Shown here: positions 4,715 through 11,051 of the stretch, piece after piece
Position numbering within the stretch: the first letter of the stretch is position 1
How the letters are laid out: every line of letters starts with the position of its first letter
Source of the DNA: Candidatus Omnitrophota bacterium
GTDB taxonomy: Bacteria; Omnitrophota; Gorgyraeia; Gorgyraeales; Gorgyraeaceae
DNA length: 13,313 bases
Assembly: GCA_018901615.1 (NCBI GenBank)
Contig: JAHIEN010000129.1
Coordinates: 1 to 13,313 of the forward strand
Direction of reading: 5' to 3'
The notes under the pieces: model-generated
The model's input: only the letters and a program-made list of their open reading frames with translations
Databases searched by the model: none
What the model was told of the DNA's origin: nothing
Translations under genes and position numbers: made by a program

Positions 4715-7210
4715 TTAAACAACGAGATTGACCAGCCTCCCTTTGACGATTATGCACTTCCTGGGAGGGTTCCCATTTGTCCATTTATTTACAGTTTCAT
4801 TCTCAAAGACTGTTTTCTTGATTTCGTCCTCGCTGGCGGCAGAATCAACCTCTATCTTTGTGCGTACCTTACCGTTTATCTGAACCGCCATAGTAACCCT
4901 ATCCTGGGCCAAGGCGTCTTCTTTGTATCCTGGCCATTCTATCTCAAATATACTGGTCTTATTGCCGAGTCTCACCCACATCTCCTCTGCTATATGCGGG
5001 ACAAACGGCGCGAGCAGGATTACTGTAGTTTCTATAGCTTCTTTTAGCTGAAGGCTAAAGACTGAGGGATAAAGACCCATATAAGAATAGATCTCATTTA
5101 CTAATTCCATTATCGCGCTCAATGCTGTATTAAAATGAAACTCCCCTTCTATGTCTTCAGTTACTTTTTTTATCGTAAAATGGGTTTTTCTCTTCAATGA
5201 CCTTGTCGCGTCCTCAGATCTATCCGAGCCTTCAGCCTTGAGCCTTGAGCCTTCAGCCACCAGCCTCCATACGCGATTTAAAAACCTCCACGCGCCTTCT
5301 GCGCCGCGGTCATTCCACTCAGCGTCTTTCTCAGGCGGGCCTATAAACAATGTATAAAACCTGACTGTATCAGAACCGTATTTCGCTATAAGCGCGTCAG
5401 GGCTTACTGTATTGCCTTTGGATTTAGACATCTTTGCCCCGTCTTTTACAATCATACCCTGTGTAAAAAGTCTGGCAAATGGTTCATTGAAATTCACATG
5501 GCCCATATCATGCAGGACCTTTATGATAAATCTCGAATACATCAAATGCAGGATCGCGTGCTCCACGCCTCCTATATACTGGTCCACAGGCAGCCATTTA
5601 TTGACCAGGGCTTTATCAAACGGTCTTTTATCGTCCTTGGGCGACAGGTATCTTAAAAAATACCAGCTGGAATCCACAAAGGTATCCATTGTGTCTATTT
5701 CTCGCTTTGCCTTATTGTTACATTTCGGACACTTCGCGTTAATGAATGATTTGATATGTTTTAAAGGTGACTCAGTGCAAGGTTTTCCGCCTGAGGAGGA
5801 TCCGCCTTTGGCGGAAAATTTGACTTTTTCGGGCAATAAAACCGGGAGGTCTCCTTCATCCACAGGCTGCATGCCGCATCTATCACAGTACACTATGGGT
5901 ATAGGCGCGCCCCAGTACCTCTGTCTTGAGATAAGCCAATCTCTTAATTTATAATGCGCCTTTCGTTTGCCAATACCTTCTTTTTCCATGTAGCAAGCGA
6001 TCTTCTGCATCGCGTCTGTATTTGAAAGGCTATTAAACTGCCCTGAGTTTACCATCACGCCATTTTCTATGTAAGCCTCTTTCATGTCTTTTGCGTCCAG
6101 AGGCTCCCTGGGATTATCTATGACCACTTCTATAGGCAATTTGTACTTCCTGGCAAACTCAAAATCCCTCTGGTCATGAGCAGGCACAGCCATTACAGCC
6201 CCAGTACCATATTCCATAACCACATAATTCGCGATCCAAAGAGGGATCTTTCTATTATTAACAGGATTTACTACAAACCTGCATGTAAATATGCCCTTTT
6301 TGTCAATGTCAGATGCCGCCCTGTCTATCGCGCTGTCCTTTTTCACCTCAGTGATAAATTTCTTTATCTCGGCCTCTTTGCCAGAACCCTTTATAAGATC
6401 TTCAACCAGAGGATGTTCGGCCGCCAGCACCATATAAGTGGCCCCAAATATAGTGTCGACGCGCGTCGTAAAACACGTCAGGTTTATATCGCTATCAGCG
6501 ACCTTGAAGTTTATCTCCACTCCCTCGCTGCGGCCGATCCAATTCTCCTGCATTGTCTTTACCCTTTCAGGCCAATCCTTTAAAATCTGTAAATCATCAA
6601 GTAACCTCTGCGCATAATCTGTGATCTTTAAAAACCATTGTTCAAGATTACGGGCCTCGACCTGGGCAGAACATCTCTCACATTCGCCGTTTATTACCTG
6701 CTCATTGGCAAGTACTGTCTGGCACGAAGGGCACCAGTTTACGCTGGCCTTTTTCTTATAGGCCAGGCCTTTTTTATAAAGCTGCAGGAATATCCATTGC
6801 GTCCACTTATAGTAATCCGGCAGGCATGAGGTAAGCTCTCTTTCCCAGTCATACCCAACGCCCCATGACCTTAACTGTCTTTTCATTGTCTTGATATTAC
6901 TAAGAGTGGAAATCTTGGGATGTATCCCGCTTTTTATGGCCGCGTTCTCTGCGGGAAGTCCAAACGCGTCCCAGCCCATAGGCGCCAGGACATTAAACTT
7001 TCTCATGATCTTGTAGCGGGCGACTACATCGCCGATGATATAATTTCTGCCATGGCCTACATGGAGGGCGGAAGATGGATAAGGGAACATCATAAGACAG
7101 TAATATTTTTTCTTCAGGGAGTCGGGATCCATTGTAAACAGACCCTGCTTCTCCCATCTATCCTGCCATTTCTTATCGATCTCTTTGAATGGATAAAAAT
7201 CCTGGGTCAT
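4715..7210 (-). CDS. leuS: Leucyl-tRNA synthetase
   Basis: LeuRS charges tRNA-Leu with leucine in the cytoplasm. Counted from ATG 7210 (831 aa), the class I motifs are complete: HVGH at 50-53, paired cysteines CPSC and CERC of the zinc ribbon near 160-180, the CP1 editing domain with TRVDTIFGATY (~249-258) and GTGAVMAVPAHDQRDFEF (~335-352), a second Cys pair (CPKC ~494-497), DTFVDSSWYFLRY, KMSKS at 593-597, and the anticodon-binding and C-terminal domains. Two in-frame segments look like DNA repeats read as protein: GGSSSGGKP after ~469 and AEGSRLKAEGS near 652-662, both in surface linkers. A TTG at 7225 would add five residues (MWITF); I prefer the ATG, although neither start has a good ribosome site. 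tRNA-Leu(CAA) lies upstream on the same strand. Confidence 0.97.
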   Translation of the reverse strand: MTQDFYPFKEIDKKWQDRWEKQGLFTMDPDSLKKKYYCLMMFPYPSSALHVGHGRNYIIGDVVARYKIMRKFNVLAPMGWDAFGLPAENAAIKSGIHPKISTLSNIKTMKRQLRSWGVGYDWERELTSCLPDYYKWTQWIFLQLYKKGLAYKKKASVNWCPSCQTVLANEQVINGECERCSAQVEARNLEQWFLKITDYAQRLLDDLQILKDWPERVKTMQENWIGRSEGVEINFKVADSDINLTCFTTRVDTIFGATYMVLAAEHPLVEDLIKGSGKEAEIKKFITEVKKDSAIDRAASDIDKKGIFTCRFVVNPVNNRKIPLWIANYVVMEYGTGAVMAVPAHDQRDFEFARKYKLPIEVVIDNPREPLDAKDMKEAYIENGVMVNSGQFNSLSNTDAMQKIACYMEKEGIGKRKAHYKLRDWLISRQRYWGAPIPIVYCDRCGMQPVDEGDLPVLLPEKVKFSAKGGSSSGGKPCTESPLKHIKSFINAKCPKCNNKAKREIDTMDTFVDSSWYFLRYLSPKDDKRPFDKALVNKWLPVDQYIGGVEHAILHLMYSRFIIKVLHDMGHVNFNEPFARLFTQGMIVKDGAKMSKSKGNTVSPDALIAKYGSDTVRFYTLFIGPPEKDAEWNDRGAEGAWRFLNRVWRLVAEGSRLKAEGSDRSEDATRSLKRKTHFTIKKVTEDIEGEFHFNTALSAIMELVNEIYSYMGLYPSVFSLQLKEAIETTVILLAPFVPHIAEEMWVRLGNKTSIFEIEWPGYKEDALAQDRVTMAVQINGKVRTKIEVDSAASEDEIKKTVFENETVNKWTNGNPPRKCIIVKGRLVNLVV
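5228..5258 (-). repeat. Heptamer array inside leuS
   Basis: On the plus strand four consecutive units GCCTTCA, GCCTTGA, GCCTTGA, GCCTTCA plus GCC encode AEGSRLKAEG of LeuRS. It lies between the catalytic core and the anticodon-binding domain, where LeuRS length is variable. Confidence 0.85.
5783..5818 (-). repeat. Palindromic mini-element inside leuS
   Basis: TTTTCCGCC (5783-5791) and GGCGGAAAA (5810-5818) are perfect 9-bp inverted arms. Inside the right half a second perfect palindrome CCGCC-TTT-GGCGG sits at 5802-5814. The element is in frame and encodes roughly FSAKGGSSSGGK, a flexible Gly/Ser loop between catalytic-domain elements. The same 13-bp palindrome occurs again at 7562-7574. Confidence 0.75.
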
Positions 7211-7238
7211 AAAAGTTATCCACAATTTCCCAAAATAA

Positions 7239-7273
7239 CTTCACACTTTGGTGACACACACAAAAGTGTGAAG
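7239..7273. repeat. Hairpin 1 between tRNA-Ala and leuS
   Basis: Perfect 11-bp inverted arms CTTCACACTTT (7239-7249) and AAAGTGTGAAG (7263-7273) flank a 13-nt loop with a CA repeat. In the leuS transcript it would fold about 30 nt before the leuS start. Confidence 0.7.
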
Positions 7274-7276
7274 GTG

Positions 7277-7321
7277 GATCTCGCCTCGCCATTTTGCTTT
7301 GCAAAATGGCGAGGCGAGATC
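7277..7321. repeat. Hairpin 2, 21-bp perfect stem with TTT loop
   Basis: The arms at 7277-7297 and 7301-7321 are exact reverse complements around TTT (AAA in the transcript). The stem can be extended by GGTG (7273-7276) with CACC (7323-7326) past a bulge. The GC-rich outer part and the ATTTTGC core make it very stable. Confidence 0.85.
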
Positions 7322-7322
7322 T

Positions 7323-7355
7323 CACCAAAAATTTTGTTTTACAAAATTTTTGGTG
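7323..7355. repeat. Hairpin 3, 15-bp perfect stem overlapping tRNA-Ala 3' end
   Basis: CACCAAAAATTTTGT (7323-7337) and ACAAAATTTTTGGTG (7341-7355) pair perfectly around TTT. The right arm includes the complement of the tRNA-Ala CCA, discriminator base and last acceptor base (7351-7355). The core matches hairpin 2 except for one swapped base pair. As a terminator it would lack a T-tract after the stem. Confidence 0.85.
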
Positions 7356-7426
7356 GAGCAGACGGGGTTCGAACCCGTGATCTCCACAATGCCATTGTGG
7401 CGCGATTCCAGCTTCGCTACTGCCCC
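7351..7426 (-). tRNA. tRNA-Ala(GGC)
   Basis: The minus strand folds as a class I tRNA of 76 nt including an encoded CCA. The acceptor stem GGGGCAG/CTGCTCC carries the G3-U70 wobble pair that is the alanine identity element. The D arm is GCGA/TCGC, and the anticodon stem CCACA/TGTGG has loop ATGGCAT (anticodon GGC, reads GCC and GCU). The T arm is ACGGG/CCCGT with TTCGAAC, and the discriminator is A73. It lies 276 nt downstream of tRNA-Leu and upstream of leuS on the same strand. Confidence 0.96.
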
Positions 7427-7702
7427 ACTTAAGTCTTCAAATTGGCCCTTCGACGCGCTCCCTTGAGCCTGTCTAATGGTCGCTTGCTCAGGACCATGGT
7501 GAGCCGTTCGACAAGCTCACGATGCTTCGGGAACGGTGCTGAGCACAGTCGAAGCACAAGGCCGCCTTTGGCGGCCGCGTCGAACCATGGTGCCGAAGGT
7601 GGGAGTCGGCGCCCGCCTGCGGCGGGTCGGCCACCCGTCCGCCAAACGCATGCTCCTTTTCGTCGCATGCGGCGGACTCCATTCGACTCCCACTTATTTC
7701 AT
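7427..7702. repeat. Palindrome-rich dispersed-repeat spacer between the two tRNA genes
   Basis: I see no gene in this GC-rich 276 bp; open frames here are artefacts of repeats. It contains: ACCATGGT at 7493-7500 and 7584-7591; GTGAGC/GCTCAC (7500-7505 and 7514-7519); TTCGAC/GTCGAA (7507-7512 and 7548-7553); GTGCTGAGCAC (7536-7546); GGCCGCC-TTT-GGCGGCC (7560-7576); CCCGCC-TGC-GGCGGG (7612-7626); and GTCCGCC + GCATGC (7637-7643, 7648-7653) pairing with GCATGC + GGCGGAC (7665-7677). It also holds tRNA-Leu-derived pieces. Similar TTCGACAAGCTCA-type repeats are scattered through many bacterial genomes, in my recollection. Confidence 0.8.
7588..7608 (-). pseudogene. Partial duplicate of the tRNA-Leu 3' end
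   Basis: These 21 nt are identical to 7703-7723, the CCA end, discriminator, 3' acceptor strand and part of the T-arm of tRNA-Leu, in the same orientation 115 bp away. Past 7608 the copies diverge. It is either the scar of a tandem tRNA duplication or an attachment-site-like duplication at the tRNA 3' end. Confidence 0.75.
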
Positions 7703-7789
7703 TGGTGCCGAAGGTGGGAGTCGAACCCACACGGCCTTGCGACCACCGGTTTTTGAGACCGGCGCGTATGCCAGTTCCGCCACTTCGGC
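7703..7789 (-). tRNA. tRNA-Leu(CAA)
   Basis: This is an 87-nt class II tRNA with encoded CCA. The acceptor GCCGAAG/CTTCGGC is a perfect 7-bp stem, and the discriminator is A73. The anticodon stem CCGGT/ACCGG holds loop CTCAAAA, anticodon CAA for UUG codons. The long variable arm GGTC-GCAA-GGCC fits the leucine class. The T arm is GTGGG/CCCAC with loop TTCGACT. Its 5' end is only 4 nt after the accA stop codon, so it is probably cut from the accA transcript by RNase P. Confidence 0.96.
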
Positions 7790-7793
7790 TTTT

Positions 7794-8741
7794 TCAGATA
7801 TCTCCCATCCGCCTGAATTTCGCGTAACGCTCTTTTAGCAATCTATCTACAGACATAGCCCTTAATTCCTTCAATGCCTTTTTTATTTGCTTTTTGACTG
7901 CCTGCGCAGCCTTTTCAGGGTCCCTGTGCGCGCCGCCCAGGGGCTCTGGGATTTCATCATCTATAATTTTAAGCCCTATCAAATCCTTTGCGGTAAGCTT
8001 CAATACCTCTGCCGCCTCTGGGGCCTTTAACCTGTCTTTCCATAAAATAGCAGCGCAGCCCTCTGGCGATATGACAGAATAGTAAGAATTCTCCATTACA
8101 TATACCCTGTCGCCTATACCTATGCCGAGCGCGCCGCCTGAACCGCCCTCTCCTATTACTATCACTACAATGGGCGTCTTAAGCGATATCATCTCTCTAA
8201 GATTATGCGCTATTGAATTGGCCTGGCCCCTTTCTTCCGCTCCGATACCTGGATAGGCGCCCGGTGTATCGATCAAAACTACTATTGGTATACTAAACTT
8301 CTCGGCAAGCTTCATCATCCTCATCGCCTTGCGATATCCTTCTGGATGGGCGCTGCCAAAATTACGCATAAGATTTTCCTTGGTGTCTCTGCCTTTCTGA
8401 TGCCCTATCACAAGTACCTTTTCTCCGTCGATCTTGCCAAAGCCGCCTATAAGCGCCTTGTCATCCTGGAACATCCTGTCGCCATGCACTTCGATAAAAT
8501 CAGCTGTCATCATATGTATGTAATCTATCGTGTAAGGTCTTTTCGGGTGCCTCGCGATCTGCACTTTCTGCCAGGGCGTAAGATGTTCAAAGACCTCCCT
8601 CCTTACCTTTTCAAGCCTGGACTCTAGCGTCTTTATCTCCTGCGAGAGGTCAATACTTCCATCCGCGGCCAAAGACTTAAGTTCCGCTATCTTTGTCTCG
8701 AGTTCAAGTATAGGTTTTTCAAAATCCAGTCCATTGGCCAT
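7794..8741 (-). CDS. accA: Acetyl-CoA carboxylase carboxyltransferase subunit alpha
   Basis: AccA pairs with AccD to transfer CO2 from carboxybiotin to acetyl-CoA, giving malonyl-CoA for fatty-acid synthesis. The 315-aa length is close to the E. coli protein (319 aa). The N-terminal part is a coiled-coil helix (LELETKIAELKSL...). Family blocks follow in order: ARHPKRPYTIDYI (63-75), GDRMFQDDKALIGG (87-100), HQKGRDTKENLMRNFGS (114-130), DTPGAYPGIGAEERGQ (158-173) and the oxyanion-hole segment GEGGSGGALGIG (197-208), then SVISPEGCAAILWKD (222-236). The start is ATG 4 nt after the preceding stop (TGATCTTATG), with no clear ribosome site, so coupling is likely. accD is not in view. The stop is followed after 4 nt by tRNA-Leu. 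Confidence 0.97.
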   Translation of the reverse strand: MANGLDFEKPILELETKIAELKSLAADGSIDLSQEIKTLESRLEKVRREVFEHLTPWQKVQIARHPKRPYTIDYIHMMTADFIEVHGDRMFQDDKALIGGFGKIDGEKVLVIGHQKGRDTKENLMRNFGSAHPEGYRKAMRMMKLAEKFSIPIVVLIDTPGAYPGIGAEERGQANSIAHNLREMISLKTPIVVIVIGEGGSGGALGIGIGDRVYVMENSYYSVISPEGCAAILWKDRLKAPEAAEVLKLTAKDLIGLKIIDDEIPEPLGGAHRDPEKAAQAVKKQIKKALKELRAMSVDRLLKERYAKFRRMGDI

Positions 8742-8745
8742 AAGA

Positions 8746-9651
8746 TCAATCCACTATTGTGACTTCTGTGCCATTAGCCACTATCGCGTAAAGCTCTTCC
8801 ACGTCGCGATCCAGCATCCTTATGCAACCGCTCGTCGCCTGTTTGCCCACAGTGTCAGGATCTACTGTCCCATGCATACCATAACCTTTTACAGAAAGGC
8901 CCATCCATCTTGAGCCAAGGATATTATCCGGGCTCTCCGCAGGCACAATAGCTCCCTGAGTATACCAAACCGGGTCTTTTATTTTATTTATCACTGTAAA
9001 GGTGCCAACGGGTGTAGAATTGTTTTCGCCTGTCGCGACTCTGTACACCTTGACAACTACCTCGTCATCTGTAAGAAGCGTTAAAAGATTCTGTGATTTA
9101 TCAATAAGTATCTTGTATTTGGACTTTGATACCTTGAGCTTTGAGCCAACGCGTATTACATCGCTCTCCAGGGAATTAGAGGCCTTGATAAGGTCTATTG
9201 TTGTGCCGAATCTTTTTGCTATCTTTGAAAGCGTATCTCCCGGCTCAACTTCATAAAGCACGTCCTTGTCAGTTATTATAGATGAAAAAAGTATCTCTTT
9301 ATTGAGTCTGCCTAATATCTCCTGCACCTCAGCTATATTGTCCAAGTTCTGATATCTGCTTAATATCAGATTATAAATATCCCTTGCCTTGACTATCTCG
9401 TTATTTTTTTCATACGAGCCGGCTAGTTCAAAATATGCCTTACCCATGTCGTTCGAATCCTGGTCTTTTTCATCGGCCTTATCCAGCATAGTCCTGGCTT
9501 CATCCAGTTTATTTTCCGATATCAATTCTTTTATAGAGTCTGCTTCGGAAGCCTTCCTGCCTTTATTCGCGTTCTTTATGCCAAATACTACAAATACCAG
9601 AAGCACAATAGCCGCCACTGCTATACCTGCGCCCATAATCCTGTTATTCAC
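8746..9651 (-). CDS. Membrane-anchored LysM / YkuD L,D-transpeptidase
   Basis: L,D-transpeptidases form 3-3 peptidoglycan crosslinks or attach proteins to meso-DAP in the periplasm. Of 301 aa, residues 7-24 form one membrane anchor, and 33-118 a helical, TPR-like region (EARTMLDKADEKD, KAYFELAGSYEKN, ARDIYNLILSRY). Residues 132-174 are a LysM peptidoglycan-binding domain (YEVEPGDTLSKIAKRFGTT), and ~178-301 the YkuD catalytic domain. The catalytic signature is present: MHGT (259-262), then TSGCIRM (273-279) with nucleophile Cys276. Loop landmarks TPVGTF and GSRWMGL are also there. The start is GTG, fixed by a strong AAGGAGG 9 nt upstream that touches the previous gene's stop. A position between a PAP2-like protein and accA is consistent with an envelope-growth operon. 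Confidence 0.92.
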   Translation of the reverse strand: MNNRIMGAGIAVAAIVLLVFVVFGIKNANKGRKASEADSIKELISENKLDEARTMLDKADEKDQDSNDMGKAYFELAGSYEKNNEIVKARDIYNLILSRYQNLDNIAEVQEILGRLNKEILFSSIITDKDVLYEVEPGDTLSKIAKRFGTTIDLIKASNSLESDVIRVGSKLKVSKSKYKILIDKSQNLLTLLTDDEVVVKVYRVATGENNSTPVGTFTVINKIKDPVWYTQGAIVPAESPDNILGSRWMGLSVKGYGMHGTVDPDTVGKQATSGCIRMLDRDVEELYAIVANGTEVTIVD

Positions 9652-9665
9652 TATACTGGCCCTCC

Positions 9666-10112
9666 TTATCGATAAGAAAAGATCGCAACAAATACTCCAA
9701 GCGCAGCGCCTATAAATACCTGGACAGGCGTATGCCCTAAAAGTTCGATGAGTCTTTCCTGCTTGATCCCTTTATTCAGGTAGATATCCTCTATTATCTG
9801 ATTAAGCGCCTCTGCCTGTCTCCCGCTCTGCCTCCTGACGCCCTGTGCGTCAAACATTATTATAAAAGCGAAAAAAAAGGCTATGGCGAAGAATGGCGAG
9901 GAAAAACCAAATGTAAATCCGGTGGAGGCAGCCAGCGCCGCGACCGTAGACGCGTGTGAGCTTGGCATGCCGCCAGACCCTACAAACCATTTAAAATTAA
10001 ATCTCTTCTCGCTCAAAACGCCTATGACCACCTTTAAGGTCTGAGCCAGGAACCACGCCAGAAGCACTGTCAGGAACATCTTGTTTTCTCTGATAGCTAT
10101 AAAAAAATTCAC
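9666..10112 (-). CDS. Divergent PAP2-family membrane protein (DUF212, YuiD-like)
   Basis: The 148-aa integral membrane protein has about four hydrophobic segments (11-32, 55-70, 72-87, 128-146). It shows the DUF212 (PF02681) landmarks: GGMPSSHAST (47-56), DAQGVRRQSGRQA (88-100) and LGHTPVQV (125-132). The SSH motif recalls acid phosphatase/PAP2 enzymes, so a lipid-phosphate or undecaprenyl-phosphate phosphatase is conceivable, but the family function is not established. The start is GTG at 10112, four nt after GGAGG. It is the first gene of the long minus-strand series and has its own promoter. The stop TAA abuts the ribosome site of the L,D-transpeptidase. Confidence 0.9.
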   Translation of the reverse strand: MNFFIAIRENKMFLTVLLAWFLAQTLKVVIGVLSEKRFNFKWFVGSGGMPSSHASTVAALAASTGFTFGFSSPFFAIAFFFAFIIMFDAQGVRRQSGRQAEALNQIIEDIYLNKGIKQERLIELLGHTPVQVFIGAALGVFVAIFSYR

Positions 10113-10159
10113 CCTTCCTCCGTTTCATTGTGCCGGCATACAAAATTTGACTTCTTATT

Positions 10160-10189
10160 ATTATATATAAGAGATATGTCCTATGGCAA
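10160..10189 (-). promoter_or_regulatory. Promoter of the PAP2-accA-leuS series
   Basis: On the minus strand TTGCCA (10189-10184), an 18-nt spacer and a perfect TATAAT (10165-10160) lie ~40 nt ahead of the GTG start. This is the only good promoter I see before comEA, although internal promoters cannot be excluded. Confidence 0.55.
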
Positions 10190-10215
10190 GGAAAAAGAAA
10201 TATGGCGTAGGAGGG

Positions 10216-11037
10216 TTAAAACTTTAAGGTTCCGCCTAAGGTAAAGGCAGTCTCGTTCACGAGTCTCATTTCAAAATTAAACAAGTACCAGCTTAAAAGA
10301 GACGGCATGATATCAAACCCCATGACAATACCTATTTCACGATTGTCATTGGCATTGTATGTGGAATACAGAAGACCTGTGGTTGACTGCGAAAAACTCA
10401 CGTCCACATCTGTGCGATAGTACGTCAAGCCGCCATACGGGACTATGTAATAATCCCTCAACCCCATAGGGAATACATATTTCTTGCTCGCTATCAGGCT
10501 CGCCTGCAATTCATCTATCTCAAAGCTGTCGCTAGCAGCTGAACTGATACTTATCATGTCAACCCCGGCATCTGTCTTTCTATACTGGGCATCAAGCGTC
10601 AGCTTGATCTTATAATCTTCAGATTCCCACAGTTTTAGCTTTGCTCCCCCGCCCCACACAAGGCCGGGTTCTGTCTCCATTGTAACATCATTTCCATTCT
10701 GCTCCCATTTAACCTTGAGATTACAGGTCCCTACTTTTATGTAGGGCTCGAACGCATCGCTAAAATTAGTCGAGAGCTTCAGCACGGCATTCTGGCCTTC
10801 TATCTTTGCATTTGTGACTTCAGAAGAGGTATGGAGTTTTCTGCTCGTTATGACCTCAATATCCACCCCTGTTTTAATGTTCCAGTTATACTCATACCTA
10901 CTCAGCGTCTCGTTCACGGCCTTTTGTTTTAAATAGAGCGAGCCTTCTGGTATGGAGATATCAGGCCCGCCCACCGTAGCTGCCAGGCACGGCATCGCTA
11001 TGCTTAAAATAAAACATGTCACCAGAAATTTTTTCAT
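10216..11037 (-). CDS. Outer-membrane beta-barrel protein, paralog A
   Basis: The 273-aa protein has a Sec signal peptide (about 1-20, ending CLAA). It is followed by alternating amphipathic beta strands (IKTGVDIEVITSRKL, AVLKLSTNFSDAFEPYIKVG, YKIKLTLDAQYRK, DYYIVPYGGLTYYRTDVDV) and ends in FTLGGTLKF, a C-terminal Phe typical of barrel proteins recognised by BamA. It aligns throughout with the upstream gene: ATVG at the mature N-terminus, TSSEVT(N/K)A, EPY(I/V)K(V/F)G, Q(A/W)..L..SKK, DIMPSL and (F/L)TLGG. Function is unknown, perhaps a small porin or structural barrel. The start is ATG with AAGG 7 nt upstream, 14 nt after paralog B, so it is co-transcribed with it. Confidence 0.8.
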   Translation of the reverse strand: MKKFLVTCFILSIAMPCLAATVGGPDISIPEGSLYLKQKAVNETLSRYEYNWNIKTGVDIEVITSRKLHTSSEVTNAKIEGQNAVLKLSTNFSDAFEPYIKVGTCNLKVKWEQNGNDVTMETEPGLVWGGGAKLKLWESEDYKIKLTLDAQYRKTDAGVDMISISSAASDSFEIDELQASLIASKKYVFPMGLRDYYIVPYGGLTYYRTDVDVSFSQSTTGLLYSTYNANDNREIGIVMGFDIMPSLLSWYLFNFEMRLVNETAFTLGGTLKF

Positions 11038-11051
11038 AAAATACCTTCTTT

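Noticed and set aside
5412..5954. 180-codon plus-strand open frame
   Set aside because: It lies wholly antisense to conserved LeuRS domains, with no ribosome site or family motif.
7216..7224. Replication origin near leuS
   Set aside because: One DnaA box only at this spot, with no cluster, no AT-rich unwinding element and no dnaA or dnaN nearby.
7323..7355. Hairpin 3 as a Rho-independent terminator for tRNA-Ala
   Set aside because: The stem contains the A/T tracts and no U-run follows it in the transcript; the structure also includes the mature tRNA end.
7230..7430. T-box riboswitch before leuS
   Set aside because: No T-box consensus or specifier loop; the region is taken up by tRNA-Ala and simple hairpins.
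6920..7432. 170-codon plus-strand open frame ending GGADGVRTRDLHNAIVARFQ
   Set aside because: It is the antisense of the leuS 5' end continuing through tRNA-Ala; the ending is a typical tRNA artefact.
7427..7702. CRISPR array
   Set aside because: Repeats are palindromic and irregular in spacing, without constant direct repeats and unique spacers, and there are no cas genes.
7429..7838. Several overlapping open frames of 79-104 codons on both strands
   Set aside because: They read through palindromic repeats and the two tRNA genes; phrases such as ESNPHGLATTGF and GSRTHTALRPP are the well-known spurious translations of tRNA-Leu.
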